Below, in pieces: positions 18,370 to 26,766 of a stretch of DNA of 64,000 nucleotides. The notes below the pieces were generated by a model. The model was given only the letters and a program-made list of their open reading frames with translations, did no database searches and was not told the DNA's origin. The DNA is from Kitasatospora sp. MAA19. GTDB lineage: Bacteria > Actinomycetota > Actinomycetes > Streptomycetales > Streptomycetaceae. The position numbers and the translations under genes are program-made. Where the stretch lies: positions 62,001 through 126,000 of the forward strand of contig NZ_JARXYZ010000002.1 of NCBI RefSeq assembly GCF_029894125.1, written 5' to 3'. Within the stretch, counting starts at the first letter, position 1, and every line of letters starts with the position of its first letter.

Positions 18370-19407
18370 GTGGAGGGCATGAGGATCAAGGAAAACGCGG
18401 TGCGGGCCACGGCCGCCTGGGTCGCCGTGGCGGCGACGGTGCCGTATCTGACGCTCAAGTCACTGTGGTTGACCGGCCACCCGGTGGGGTCCGACGATCC
18501 GGGCGCCATGGACGAGCTGTGGCTGGTGAACCTGCTCACCTTCGGGATGGACGCGATCGCCGTGGCCCTCGCGCTGGCCTTCACACGCCCCTGGGGGCGA
18601 CGGGCGCCGGCCGGGCTGGTGGCGTTCCCGATGTGGGTGGCCACCGGGCTGCTCGGGACGATCCTGGTGGCGCTGCCGCTGTACCTGATCAGCGTGCTGC
18701 TGTCCGGGCCGGAGCCGCGAAGCGGCGAGGACGGCCCCGGCGGGACCGGCGCCTGGGTCTTCCCCGTGGTGTACGGCGGGTTCGCCGTCCAGGGCGTCGC
18801 GCTGATCACCGCCTTCGCGCTGTACGCCCGGCGGCGCTGGCCCGGCCTGCTGCGGGACCGGATCGGCGACCTGCCCGCCTCCCCCACGCTGACCGTGCAG
18901 CGCTGCCTCGCCTGCGTCGCCGCCCTGCTCGGCCTGGGCGTCGCGGCGGCCCGGGCGTACTGGGCGGCGGGCGGCACCGCCGGACTGCCGCCGGCCCTGG
19001 TGGCGGACCACAACCCGGGAGTGGCGGTGATGGACGGGGTCTCCGCGGTGATGGCGGTGGCCGCGGCGGCGGCGCTGCTGACGCTGGTGTTCCGGATCCG
19101 GCCGCGGCGGCGGCTGCGCACTCCGCTGCTGGTGGCCTGGACGGCGGCCGGTTCGCTGTTCGGCTGGGGCTGCTGGCAGTTGGTGGCCCTCGGCGCGACG
19201 ACGACCACCGTGACGGACCTACGGAAGGCGGTGCCCGGGCTGATGCCGCTGGTGCAGACCGCCCAGGTGGTCACCGGGCTGCTGGTCCTGGTCGTCGGCG
19301 CGGTGGCGCTGACCGAGCGGGCCGCGGCGGGCCCGGGGGCGCGGCGGGCGGAACCCGGCGAGATCCGCCGGACCCGCCCCGGGACCGCTGACGTAGAGTC
19401 GCACTGA
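18370..19407 (+). CDS. Polytopic membrane protein in a two-component operon
   Basis: This protein of about 345 residues has roughly seven hydrophobic helices and no recognisable catalytic motif. The start is GTG 18370 or ATG 18379; GGAGGGC directly abuts the ATG, so GTG is slightly preferred. It ends in TGATG overlapping the start of the histidine kinase gene, so all three genes (18370-21418) should be co-transcribed. The protein may be an accessory sensor or a target of the kinase. A CCCCGGATCCGGGG palindrome lies at 18351-18364. Confidence 0.75.
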   Translation: MEGMRIKENAVRATAAWVAVAATVPYLTLKSLWLTGHPVGSDDPGAMDELWLVNLLTFGMDAIAVALALAFTRPWGRRAPAGLVAFPMWVATGLLGTILVALPLYLISVLLSGPEPRSGEDGPGGTGAWVFPVVYGGFAVQGVALITAFALYARRRWPGLLRDRIGDLPASPTLTVQRCLACVAALLGLGVAAARAYWAAGGTAGLPPALVADHNPGVAVMDGVSAVMAVAAAAALLTLVFRIRPRRRLRTPLLVAWTAAGSLFGWGCWQLVALGATTTTVTDLRKAVPGLMPLVQTAQVVTGLLVLVVGAVALTERAAAGPGARRAEPGEIRRTRPGTADVESH

Positions 19408-20675
19408 TGGACACGGGGGCGGGCGGCCGGACACGGCGTGTGGCGGGGGCGCTGCTGGGCCGGCGGGCCCGGCTGCGCTGGGTGCACCTGGTGCTCGGCG
19501 GCGCGCTGCTGATGCCGTACTGGCTCCTCTCGGTGGTGATGCTCGGGGCACTCAACGCCGACCAGGGGCAGCCGCGCCAGCTGCTCCTGCAGTTCGCCGC
19601 GCTGTTCACGTCACTGCCGATGGCCGCCGTCACCGCACTGCTGCCGACCGTACGGGCGTTGGAGGGGACGGCGGCGCGGGCGCTCTGCGCGGCGGAGCGG
19701 CCCGAGGAACTGGCCGCCGGACCGGCCCGCTCATGGGCGGCGCGCCGGCGCACCGCGCTCTGGTACGTGCTGCACCTCTTCTTCGGCGGCGTGGTGGCCG
19801 GGATGACGCTCGGCGGGGTGCCGTTCGCGGTGGTGCTGCTGTTCTCCTTCGGCGCCGCCGATGACCTCACGAAGTACTGGGAGGACCGGTTCCCCGGCTG
19901 GATGCTCACCGGCCCCGCCTTGGGCTTCGCCCTCCTGGTGCTGATCGTCGCCACCAGCGCCGGCTTCGGCGCGCTGCTGGCCCGCTGGGCGCCGGCCCTG
20001 CTCGGCCCGACCCCGGAGGAGCGGCTGGCCGCCGCCGAACGCCGGGCCGCCGTGCTCGCCCAGCGCAACCGGCTGGCCCGCGAACTGCACGACTCGGTCG
20101 GGCACGCGCTCAGCGCGGTCGGCATCCAGGCCACGGCGGCCGCCCGGGTGCTGCGCACCGACCCGGACTTCGCCGCCGAGGCGCTGCAGGCGATCGAGGA
20201 GACCGCGCGGGCGGCCGTCGCCGAACTGGACGCCGTGCTCGGGCTGTTGCGCGAGGAGGATGCCCGCGCCACCGGGCCCGCCGGACCCACCCTCAGCGGG
20301 CTGGACGACCTGCTGCGCCAACTCGCCCGCACCGGCGTGACGGTGGACGCCGAACTGGCTCCGGGCCTGGCCCGGCTGCCCGCCGAGGTCTCCCGCGAGG
20401 CGTACCGGATCGTCCAGGAGGGCCTGACCAACGTGCTGCGGCACGCCGGGCCCGCGCCCGCCCGGCTGCGGGTCGCGCTGGCCGGGGGCCGGCTGGAGAT
20501 CGAACTGACCAACCCGCTGGGCCCCGCCCGGCCGAGCCGCCCCGGCGGCGGGCGCGGGCTGCGCGGGATCGGGGAACGCGCGACGGCCCTGCTCGGCGGG
20601 AGCACGGCGGGGCCGAGCGAGGACGGAACGACGTGGCGGCTGGCCGTCTGGCTGCCGGCGGGAGGGACACGATGA
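19407..20675 (+). CDS. Sensor histidine kinase
   Basis: This 422-residue kinase has about four transmembrane helices before residue 190, then a HisKA_3 domain with RNRLARELHDSVGHALS and phospho-acceptor His228. A HATPase domain follows with an N-box EGLTNVLRHA and a GGGRGLRGI glycine box. It belongs to the NarL-linked kinase class. It overlaps the upstream membrane gene by one base and the response regulator gene by four (ATGA). Confidence 0.92.
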   Translation: MDTGAGGRTRRVAGALLGRRARLRWVHLVLGGALLMPYWLLSVVMLGALNADQGQPRQLLLQFAALFTSLPMAAVTALLPTVRALEGTAARALCAAERPEELAAGPARSWAARRRTALWYVLHLFFGGVVAGMTLGGVPFAVVLLFSFGAADDLTKYWEDRFPGWMLTGPALGFALLVLIVATSAGFGALLARWAPALLGPTPEERLAAAERRAAVLAQRNRLARELHDSVGHALSAVGIQATAAARVLRTDPDFAAEALQAIEETARAAVAELDAVLGLLREEDARATGPAGPTLSGLDDLLRQLARTGVTVDAELAPGLARLPAEVSREAYRIVQEGLTNVLRHAGPAPARLRVALAGGRLEIELTNPLGPARPSRPGGGRGLRGIGERATALLGGSTAGPSEDGTTWRLAVWLPAGGTR

Positions 20676-21418
20676 ACGAGCACAACGGTGCCGAGCACGA
20701 CGGCGAGCACGGCCAGCACGGCGACCACGGCGACCACGGCGAGCACAAGAACGACGGGAGCATCCGCGTGGTGATCGCGGACGACGAGCGGCTGGTCCGG
20801 ACGGGCCTGCGGGTGGTGATCGACGCCGAGCCCGACCTCACGGTGGTCGGCGAGGCCTCGGACGGCGCCGAGGTCGTCCCGCTGGTGCGCCAACTGCGCC
20901 CGGACGTGGTGCTGATGGACGTCCGGATGCCCGGCATCGACGGGATCCGGGCCACCGAGCAGCTGGTCGGCGGGATGGCCGAGCCGCCGCGGATCCTGGT
21001 GGTCACCACCTTCGAGCACGACGACCACGTGTACGACGCACTGCGCGCGGGCGCGGCCGGGTTCCTGCTGAAGCGGGCGCGGGCGGAGGAGATGGTCCAG
21101 GCGGTGCGGCTGGTCGCGCGCGGGGACTCGCTGCTCTTCCCGGCGGCCGTCCGCGAACTCGCCCTGCGGCACGGCGCGGACCCCCGCAGGGCCGCCGCCC
21201 CGGACCGGCGGCCGATCGGGCGGCTGACCGAGCGGGAGGGGCAGGTGCTGCGGCTGATGGCCACCGGGCTCAACAACGGCGAGATCGCCCGGGAGCTGGT
21301 GGTCAGCCAGGAGACGGTGAAGACGCACGTCGGCAGCGTGCTCGCCAAGTTGGGCGCCCGCGACCGCACCCAGGCGGTGATCGCGGCCTACGAGTCGGGC
21401 TTCGTCCTGCCGGGCTGA
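20672..21418 (+). CDS. LuxR-family response regulator with His-rich N-terminus
   Basis: This 248-residue regulator has a receiver domain with phospho-acceptor D83 in VVLMDVRMPG and a switch lysine in FLLKRA. The LuxR helix-turn-helix contains LTEREGQVLRLMATGLNNGEIA. Before the receiver lies an extra segment of about 30 residues with repeated H-G-D-H units and eight histidines, encoded by 9-nt repeats at about 20699-20748. That extension is unusual and could bind metal. The start is fixed by the ATGA overlap with the kinase gene and a GGAGGGA site. Confidence 0.92.
   Translation: MNEHNGAEHDGEHGQHGDHGDHGEHKNDGSIRVVIADDERLVRTGLRVVIDAEPDLTVVGEASDGAEVVPLVRQLRPDVVLMDVRMPGIDGIRATEQLVGGMAEPPRILVVTTFEHDDHVYDALRAGAAGFLLKRARAEEMVQAVRLVARGDSLLFPAAVRELALRHGADPRRAAAPDRRPIGRLTEREGQVLRLMATGLNNGEIARELVVSQETVKTHVGSVLAKLGARDRTQAVIAAYESGFVLPG
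20699..20748 (+). repeat. 9-nt repeats encoding His/Gly/Asp residues
   Basis: Imperfect GGCGACCAC and GGCGAGCAC units repeat in frame within the 5' end of the response regulator gene and encode HGDHGDHGEH. Confidence 0.75.
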
Positions 21419-21543
21419 GGGCCTGCCGGGGCCCGTGCGTCGGACCGTTCCTTTCGTCCGCCCGCTCCCTGCGAGTAGAGTGCGACGTTCCCCCTCAACC
21501 CGTCCGATACCTCCCGTATCGCCTGAACCGAACTGGTGGCCGC

Positions 21544-22191
21544 ATGACCGTCCGGACCCGCCCAGCGCTGTGGTGGCGCATAGGCATCGTGCTCTCGGCG
21601 GGCCTCGGCCTGACCCTCGGGACCGCGCCGCTGGTGTACTTCACCGTACAGAGCAACGTCATCGTGCTCGGCTACTTCATCGGCGCGGTGTACTGGATGA
21701 CCAAGCGCGACACCGTGGACGCGCCCGCGCCCCGCCTGCGCGGCGCCGCCACCCTGTACATACTGATCACCGGGCTGGTCTCGCACATCCTGCTCCAGCA
21801 CGGCGCCAACCCGCTGCCCGGGCTGGTCAGCGGGCCGGACCAGCTCGCGCACTGGTCGTCGTTCTTCCTGCACTACGTGACGCCGGTGATGGTGATCGCC
21901 GACTGGCTGGTGCTGAAGCCGCGCAACGCGGCGGTCTGGAAGGACGTCCCGCTCTGGCTGGGCTTCCCGCTCGGCTACGCGGCGATCGTGCTCGCCCGGA
22001 ACGCGCTGTTCAGCGACTACCCGATGCCCTACCCGTACTTCTTCTTCGACCCCACCACCAAGGGCTACGGCTACGTCTGGGGCCAGATCGCCCTGTTGAC
22101 CGTCGAGTTCGTCGTGCTCGCCGCCGTCGTGGTCGGGCTGGACCGGCTGGGAACGCTGGCCGCGAACAGGCTGAAGCCCGCCAAGTCCTGA
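21544..22191 (+). CDS. Pr6Pr family integral membrane protein
   Basis: This 215-residue protein has six predicted transmembrane helices with conserved features of the Pr6Pr family: YFTVQSNVIV in helix 2, SHILLQHGANPL, an internal HYVTPVMVIADWL and the YPYFFFDPTTKGYGYVWGQ loop, cited as separate blocks. The biochemical role of this family is not settled. GATAC-CTCCC-GTATC (21507-21521) and a TAGAGT -10-like element (21476-21481) lie upstream. It is transcribed alone. Confidence 0.85.
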   Translation: MTVRTRPALWWRIGIVLSAGLGLTLGTAPLVYFTVQSNVIVLGYFIGAVYWMTKRDTVDAPAPRLRGAATLYILITGLVSHILLQHGANPLPGLVSGPDQLAHWSSFFLHYVTPVMVIADWLVLKPRNAAVWKDVPLWLGFPLGYAAIVLARNALFSDYPMPYPYFFFDPTTKGYGYVWGQIALLTVEFVVLAAVVVGLDRLGTLAANRLKPAKS

Positions 22192-22207
22192 ACGCCCGGC
22201 CGCTCGA

Positions 22208-22246
22208 ACGCCTCAACGCCTGGACGCCTCAACGCCTGGACGCCTG
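22208..22246. repeat. CGCCT(C/G)(A/G)A(C) 9-bp tandem repeat
   Basis: Alternating ACGCCTCA and ACGCCTGG units make four to five 9-bp repeats between the Pr6Pr gene and the toxin gene. The same unit, as its reverse complement GTCCAGGCG, forms the array at 34671-34727. Confidence 0.7.
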
Positions 22247-22260
22247 ACCGGCGGCCGGCC

Positions 22261-22635
22261 TCAGATCCGCCAGGAGCGGATCCGGTCGGCCGCCGCGAAC
22301 ACGTCCGCCCGGCCCTCGGCGATGTCCCGGGCCAGCTCGACCAACGCCCCGTACGGCGGGTCGACGCCCTCCTCGGCCGCGTGCATGTACGCGGCCGTCG
22401 TCATGCAGGCGTACAGGTTGTTGCGCACCGGCAGCGGGCGCAGCAACACGATCGTGTGCATCAGGGTGGCCGCGCACCAGGCGGCGTCGGCGTCGTGGCC
22501 GAGTTGCGCGGTGTTCACCCGGTGCCGGGCGACGGCGGCCTGCAGCGCGGAGTAGTCCCGCACGCTGAGGTCCTCCGGCGAGGCCAGCTCCTGCACGTCG
22601 AGCAGCCAGCGCAGGTCGACGTGGAGCAGCATCAC
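22261..22635 (-). CDS. Degenerate Fic/Doc-type toxin
   Basis: This 124-residue protein matches the small Doc-like toxin component seen in Streptomyces genomes (HVDLRWLL start, YSALQAAVARH, then the position of the Fic motif). The catalytic HxFxxGNKR motif is replaced by RPLPVRNNLYA, which lacks the histidine and lysine. AMP-transfer or kinase activity of the Doc type is therefore doubtful. It follows the antitoxin gene by 22 bp. It may be a toxin with altered chemistry or an inactive remnant kept by the antitoxin. Confidence 0.75.
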   Translation of the reverse strand: MMLLHVDLRWLLDVQELASPEDLSVRDYSALQAAVARHRVNTAQLGHDADAAWCAATLMHTIVLLRPLPVRNNLYACMTTAAYMHAAEEGVDPPYGALVELARDIAEGRADVFAAADRIRSWRI

Positions 22636-22657
22636 CCCCGCACCCCCACCCCGCCGG

Positions 22658-22870
22658 TCACGCCGCCGGTGCGTCCTCCGGGAACGCGGCGTCGAACTCC
22701 GCCCGGTGCGACCTCCAGAACGCCACCGCGTGATCCACGAACACCCGCCGCTGCTGCTCCCGCACGCTCAGGTCGTGGATGTACGCCTTGATGCTCTTCC
22801 CGTCCGCGGCCGCGGCCTCGCGGATCGCGGCGAGCTCGTGCTCCGTGTACTCGATGTTGAGCGCAGGCAT
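22658..22870 (-). CDS. Ribbon-helix-helix antitoxin
   Basis: This 70-residue protein starts with MPALNIEYTEHELAAIREAA, a beta strand followed by two helices typical of RHH antitoxins. A C-terminal toxin-binding tail rich in charged and aromatic residues follows. It should repress its own promoter and neutralise the downstream Doc-like protein. No Shine-Dalgarno sequence is present; a TAGCAT -10-like element lies 7 nt before the ATG, so a leaderless mRNA is likely. Confidence 0.8.
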   Translation of the reverse strand: MPALNIEYTEHELAAIREAAAADGKSIKAYIHDLSVREQQRRVFVDHAVAFWRSHRAEFDAAFPEDAPAA

Positions 22871-23057
22871 GGCGCCGATGCTACTGGAGCACACCGGAGT
22901 TGGGACCACCACCGGCGGATTTTCACCCGCCGCCAAAAGGGTTTGCTGTCGATACCCCCTCGGAGCGGTTTCGGCGAGGCCGCGGGTAACCCCGAAGTCG
23001 GGCGGGGGTTGAGCGCGCGGGATGACGTCGGGGCGGTGGGGGCGACCGTAGCGTCGG

Positions 23058-23250
23058 AGCCAGGGCGACGGAATCAAGCCCCTCTCGCCGGACCTCCTGG
23101 TGGTGCTGCCGAACGAGAAGTACCTCACCCCCGACGGCAGCACCTTCGACGGCCCGGCATCCCGCCGGACATCCGCACGCCGGTGTTCACCGACGAGGAG
23201 TTGGCCGCGCTCAGGGACTCGGCCCTGAGCACGGCCCGGCGCGTCCTCAC
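23058..23250 (+). pseudogene. S41 peptidase C-terminal remnant with frameshift
   Basis: One frame reads DGIKPLSPDLLVVLPNEKYL and TPDGSTFDG up to about 23153. The next frame continues PGIPPDIRTPVFTDEELAAL and RDSALSTARRVL to about 23250. Joined, they match the C-terminal end of an S41/tricorn-like peptidase, where the GIPPDxRTPVF block is characteristic. Loss of a single G in the GGCCCGGGC expected near 23152-23158 explains the shift. No catalytic core remains upstream, so this is a decayed fragment. Short GGTGACC repeats follow it. Confidence 0.7.
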
Positions 23251-23345
23251 CGAGGACCGAGGACCGGTGACCGGTGACCGGCAACCAGCGACCAGCGACC
23301 AGCGAAGAGTGGCCGGTGACCGACGGACTGCGGTGACGGGGCCCG

Positions 23346-24956
23346 CTACATCGGATCCACCGCCCGCAGTTCGCCGTCCAGCTCCAGCCACCGGGTGAGG
23401 CCCAGGCCGCGCAGGAACGGCAGGTCGTGGCTGGCCACGATCAGCGCGCCCTGGTAGGCGGCGAGCGCCTGGGTGAGCTGGCGGACGCTGGCGAGGTCCA
23501 GGTTGTTGGTCGGCTCGTCGAGCAGCAGCAGCTGCGGCGGCGGGTCGGCCAGCAGCAGGGCCGCCAGGGTGGCCCGGAACCGCTCGCCGCCGGAGAGGGT
23601 GGCGGAGAGCTGATCGGCCCGGCCGCCGCGGAACAGGAAGCGGGCCAGCCGGGCGCGGATCGCGTTGTCCCCGGCGGCGGGGGCGAACAGCTTGACGTTC
23701 TCCGCGACGGTCAGCTCGTCGGCCAGCAGGTCGAGCCGCTGCGGCAGGTGACGCAGCGGCACCGGCGTGGTGATCTCGCCCTCCAGCGGCGGGAGTTCGC
23801 CCGCGATGGTACGCAGCAGGGTGGTCTTGCCGGAGCCGTTGCGGCCGACCAGGGCGATCCGCTCGGGGCCGCGCAGGTCGAGGTCGGCGGTGCTGCCGTA
23901 GGGCAGCCGGACCTTCTGCAGGGTGAGCACGGTGCGCCCGACCGGGACGGCCGTGCGCGGCAGGTCGATCCGGATCTCGGCGTCGTCGCGGACCGCCTCC
24001 TCGGCCGCGGTGAGCCGCTGCCTGGCCTCCTCCAGCCGCTCGGTGTGCATGCCCTGGAGCCGCCCGGCCGTCTCCTGGCCCTGGCGTTTGAGCTTGCCCG
24101 CGAAGATGTGCGGGTCGTTGCGGGTGACCGAGCGCTTCTTGCCGTAACTCGCGCTGCGCTCCAGCCGGGTGCGGGCCTCGGTCAAGTCCCGCTTCTGGCG
24201 CTGGACGTCGGCCTCGGCGTTGCGCAGCAGCCGCTCGGCGGTCTCCTGCTGGGCGGCGAGGGTGCGCTCGTACTCGGCGAAGTTGCCGCCGTACCAGGTG
24301 ACCGCGCCGTCCCGCAGGTCGGCGATCTGGTCGACGTGCTGGAGCAGTTCGCGGTCGTGGCTGACGACCAGCAGGACGCCGTGCCAGCCGGCCACCGTCT
24401 CGTAGAGCCGCTCGCGGGCGGCCCGGTCGAGGTTGTTGGTGGGCTCGTCGAGCAGCAGGACGTCGGGGCGGCGCAGCAGCAGGGCGGCGAGGCGCAGCAG
24501 CACGGCCTCGCCCCCGGAGAGCTCACCGGTGGTGCGGTCGAGGCCGAGGCGGCGCAGGCCGAGCCGGTCGAGGGTGGCGCGGGCGCGCTCCTCGACGTCC
24601 CAGTCGTCGCCGACGGCGTCGAAGTGGCGCTGGTCGGTGTCGCCGGACTCGATGGCGTGCAGGGCCTCGCGGGTGGCGCGGATGCCCAGCGCCTCGTCCA
24701 CCCGCAGAGCGGTGTCCAGTGTCAACCCCTGTGGCAGGTAGCCGAGTTCGCCGTCGACCCGGACGGTGCCGCCGGTGGGTGTCAGCTCGCCGGCGATCAG
24801 CCGCAGCAGGGTGGACTTGCCGGCTCCGTTGAGCCCGATCAGGCCGGTGCGGCCGGGGCCGACGGCGAGGTGGAAGCCGTCCAGGACGGGCTTGCCGTCG
24901 GGCCACTCGAAGGACAGGTCGGTGCAGAGGACGGCGGTGGTGGTGGGTTGTGCCAT
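23346..24956 (-). CDS. ABC-F family ATPase (ribosome-protection type)
   Basis: This 536-residue protein has two ABC domains and no membrane segment. Domain 1 has GLNGAGKST and LSGGEAVLL with LLLDEPTNNLD. Domain 2 has GRNGSGKTT and LSGGERFRA with LLLDEPTNNLD. A charged linker joins them. ABC-F proteins act on the ribosome and many confer resistance to 50S-binding antibiotics. The start at 24956 has GGGAGG upstream. A 5' leader of roughly 240 nt with a strong stem-loop and its own promoter precedes the gene, suggesting drug-dependent attenuation. Which drug is unknown. Confidence 0.9.
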   Translation of the reverse strand: MAQPTTTAVLCTDLSFEWPDGKPVLDGFHLAVGPGRTGLIGLNGAGKSTLLRLIAGELTPTGGTVRVDGELGYLPQGLTLDTALRVDEALGIRATREALHAIESGDTDQRHFDAVGDDWDVEERARATLDRLGLRRLGLDRTTGELSGGEAVLLRLAALLLRRPDVLLLDEPTNNLDRAARERLYETVAGWHGVLLVVSHDRELLQHVDQIADLRDGAVTWYGGNFAEYERTLAAQQETAERLLRNAEADVQRQKRDLTEARTRLERSASYGKKRSVTRNDPHIFAGKLKRQGQETAGRLQGMHTERLEEARQRLTAAEEAVRDDAEIRIDLPRTAVPVGRTVLTLQKVRLPYGSTADLDLRGPERIALVGRNGSGKTTLLRTIAGELPPLEGEITTPVPLRHLPQRLDLLADELTVAENVKLFAPAAGDNAIRARLARFLFRGGRADQLSATLSGGERFRATLAALLLADPPPQLLLLDEPTNNLDLASVRQLTQALAAYQGALIVASHDLPFLRGLGLTRWLELDGELRAVDPM

Positions 24957-25089
24957 GGAGGGCCTCCCGGGTGGTTGCCGAAGGGAAGGAGGAGCAACAC
25001 GGGGAGACACCGCGGGTGCGGGCCGGCACGGCCGAAGGGGGGTGGCGCGGATCCGGGTCAGACGGATCGGACTCGCCAGGGGGCCGTGG

Positions 25090-25159
25090 CTGAGGTCGCA
25101 CACTCGCACACCGCGCGGCGGAAGGCCTGCGCGGCGGGGGCGGTGTCCCGGGACCTCAG
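25090..25159 (-). promoter_or_regulatory. Structured 5' leader of the ABC-F gene
   Basis: On the minus strand CTGAGGTC (25152-25159) pairs with GACCTCAG (25090-25097). Inside, ACACCGC and CCGCGC segments pair with GCGCGGTGT, giving a stem-loop of about 70 nt. Just upstream AAGGAG (25175-25180) precedes a TTG-CTC-TAC-TGA mini-frame whose stop codon enters the stem. Ribosome-mediated attenuation is known for ABC-F genes in actinomycetes; its use here is inferred. Confidence 0.45.
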
Positions 25160-25201
25160 TAGAGCAACGGCCTTCTCCTTGTCTGGCTGGTGAGGTCGTT
25201 C

Positions 25202-25230
25202 ACGCTACGTACGGCGCCCGACGTCCGCAA
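25202..25230 (-). promoter_or_regulatory. Promoter of the ABC-F gene
   Basis: On the minus strand TTGCGG (25225-25230), a 17-bp spacer and TAGCGT (25202-25207) make a plausible promoter about 245 bp before the ABC-F start, so the mRNA would carry the structured leader. Confidence 0.5.
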
Positions 25231-25425
25231 CCGGTTTTCCGAGTGCCGGAGGGGGGCGGGTGCCGATCCGGTGCCGATCCGGTGACGGCCTCGTACCGGC
25301 CGGGGGTGTGCGTGAGGACGTCTTTATCCGCATGGCAGACTTCCTCACCGCCATACCTGCGGCTCCGCCGAGCCGTACCCGCGGAACGGGCCGTATGGCG
25401 GTTATTCACAGGGGGATTTGAACTC

Positions 25426-26661
25426 ATGTCACCGATATCCCGGCCGAACCGTGCCGTCCTGGGCGCCTCCGTCGCCGCGTTGACCATGCTGGCCGCAACC
25501 GCGTGCGGCCCGGACAACAGCGACCCGGCCGTGGCCCAGACCACGGCTCCGACGGTCGCGGCCAGTGCCACCGGCAAGCCGGGTGCGGCGCCGATCAAGC
25601 TGCCGACCGTCGAAGAGTTGAAGACCTGGAAGTTCGAGGACTGGGACAAGTGGGCCCAGCAGAACGTCGTCACTCCGGCGGTCAAGGGCTACTGGACCCT
25701 CCAGAAGATCCTGAACGCCAAGCCCAAGCCGATGCCGCAGCCGCAGCCCGACCCGACGCAGCCGCCGGCCCAGCCGACCGGCGCGGCCCCGGCGCAGCCG
25801 ACCTCGAAGCCGGCCACCCCGGCCCCGGCGCAGCCCACCACCGCCCAGCCCCCGAGCGGCGGCGGCGACCCGCTGCCCAGTGTCGTCGAGGCCAAGCCGA
25901 CGCAGCACCCGTACGCGAAGAACCTGCACGTCAACGGCAAGATCTTCTTCAAGGACGGGAACGAGGACTACGTGTGCTCCGGCACCGTCGTCTCCGACCC
26001 GGCCAACCCCGGCAAGAGCAACCTGGTGTGGACGGCCAGCCACTGCCTGCACGGCGGAAAGGGCGGCGCCTACTACACCAACATCTCCTTCGCCCCGGCC
26101 TACAACAGCAACGGCCTGCTGAGCGGCGGCAAGCAGGCCAGCGAGGCCGACGCCGAGCCGTACGGCGAGTGGGGCGCGACCGCGGGCATGGTCTCGCCGC
26201 AGTGGTCGGCCGAGGCCGACCCGGAGCACGGCGGCCCGTGGAGTCAGTACGACTTCGGCATCATCAAGGTCGCCAACCCGAGCGGCAACGGCAAGTCGCT
26301 GGAGGAGACCGTCGGCGGCTCCGTGCCGATCTGGTTCAACGCCCCGCGTGAGCAGCTCACCAGCGTCAGCGCCTACGGCTACCCGGCCGGCAAGCCGTTC
26401 GACGGCGTCGAGCTGGACCACTGCGACAGCGGCAAGCCGGCCAAGAAGGCCGGCGACCCGAGCCGCCCGGCGATGCTGATGATCGGCTGCAACATGACCG
26501 GCGGCAGCAGCGGGGGCGGCTGGGTCGCCCCCAAGGACGGCAAGCCGGCCCTGGTCAGCGACACCTCGATCGGCAACGGCGCCAGCACCTGGGAGGCCGG
26601 TCCGTACCTGGACGACGTGGCGGCCCGGATGTTCGACTACTTCTCGAAGAAGTCCAAGTGA
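25426..26661 (+). CDS. Secreted trypsin-like serine peptidase (lipoprotein-like)
   Basis: This 411-residue exported protein has a signal sequence ending in TMLAATAC (Cys27), a somewhat atypical lipobox. A spacer and a Pro/Gln/Ala-rich wall-spanning linker (about residues 105-150) follow, then a chymotrypsin-fold domain. The catalytic triad is visible: H206 in TASHCLHG, D276 in YDFGIIKV and S362 in GGSSGGGW. The nucleophile loop is glycine-rich rather than GDSGG. It probably acts outside the membrane on peptides or proteins. GGGGGA precedes ATG 25426. A terminator follows at 26676. Confidence 0.88.
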   Translation: MSPISRPNRAVLGASVAALTMLAATACGPDNSDPAVAQTTAPTVAASATGKPGAAPIKLPTVEELKTWKFEDWDKWAQQNVVTPAVKGYWTLQKILNAKPKPMPQPQPDPTQPPAQPTGAAPAQPTSKPATPAPAQPTTAQPPSGGGDPLPSVVEAKPTQHPYAKNLHVNGKIFFKDGNEDYVCSGTVVSDPANPGKSNLVWTASHCLHGGKGGAYYTNISFAPAYNSNGLLSGGKQASEADAEPYGEWGATAGMVSPQWSAEADPEHGGPWSQYDFGIIKVANPSGNGKSLEETVGGSVPIWFNAPREQLTSVSAYGYPAGKPFDGVELDHCDSGKPAKKAGDPSRPAMLMIGCNMTGGSSGGGWVAPKDGKPALVSDTSIGNGASTWEAGPYLDDVAARMFDYFSKKSK

Positions 26662-26675
26662 CCCGCTGATCGACC

Positions 26676-26719
26676 GGCCCAGGGGGCCCGCGGCCGAAGC
26701 GGCCGGGGTCCCCTGGGCC
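26676..26719 (+). terminator. Rho-independent terminator after the peptidase
   Basis: GGCCCAGGGG (26676-26685) pairs with CCCCTGGGCC (26710-26719), with a nested GCGGCC hairpin inside. It is followed by TTTCGCTTT, a rare T-rich run for this genome. Confidence 0.85.
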
Positions 26720-26766
26720 TTTCGCTTTCCGCCTCCCGGCCCGCTCCTCCTACAATCGGGCTCATC

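Noticed and set aside
18132..19487. Upstream extension of the motif-bearing membrane protein frame
   Set aside because: The frame is open but runs opposite the plus-strand membrane gene. ATG 18131 has a strong ribosome-binding site and a sensible N-terminus.
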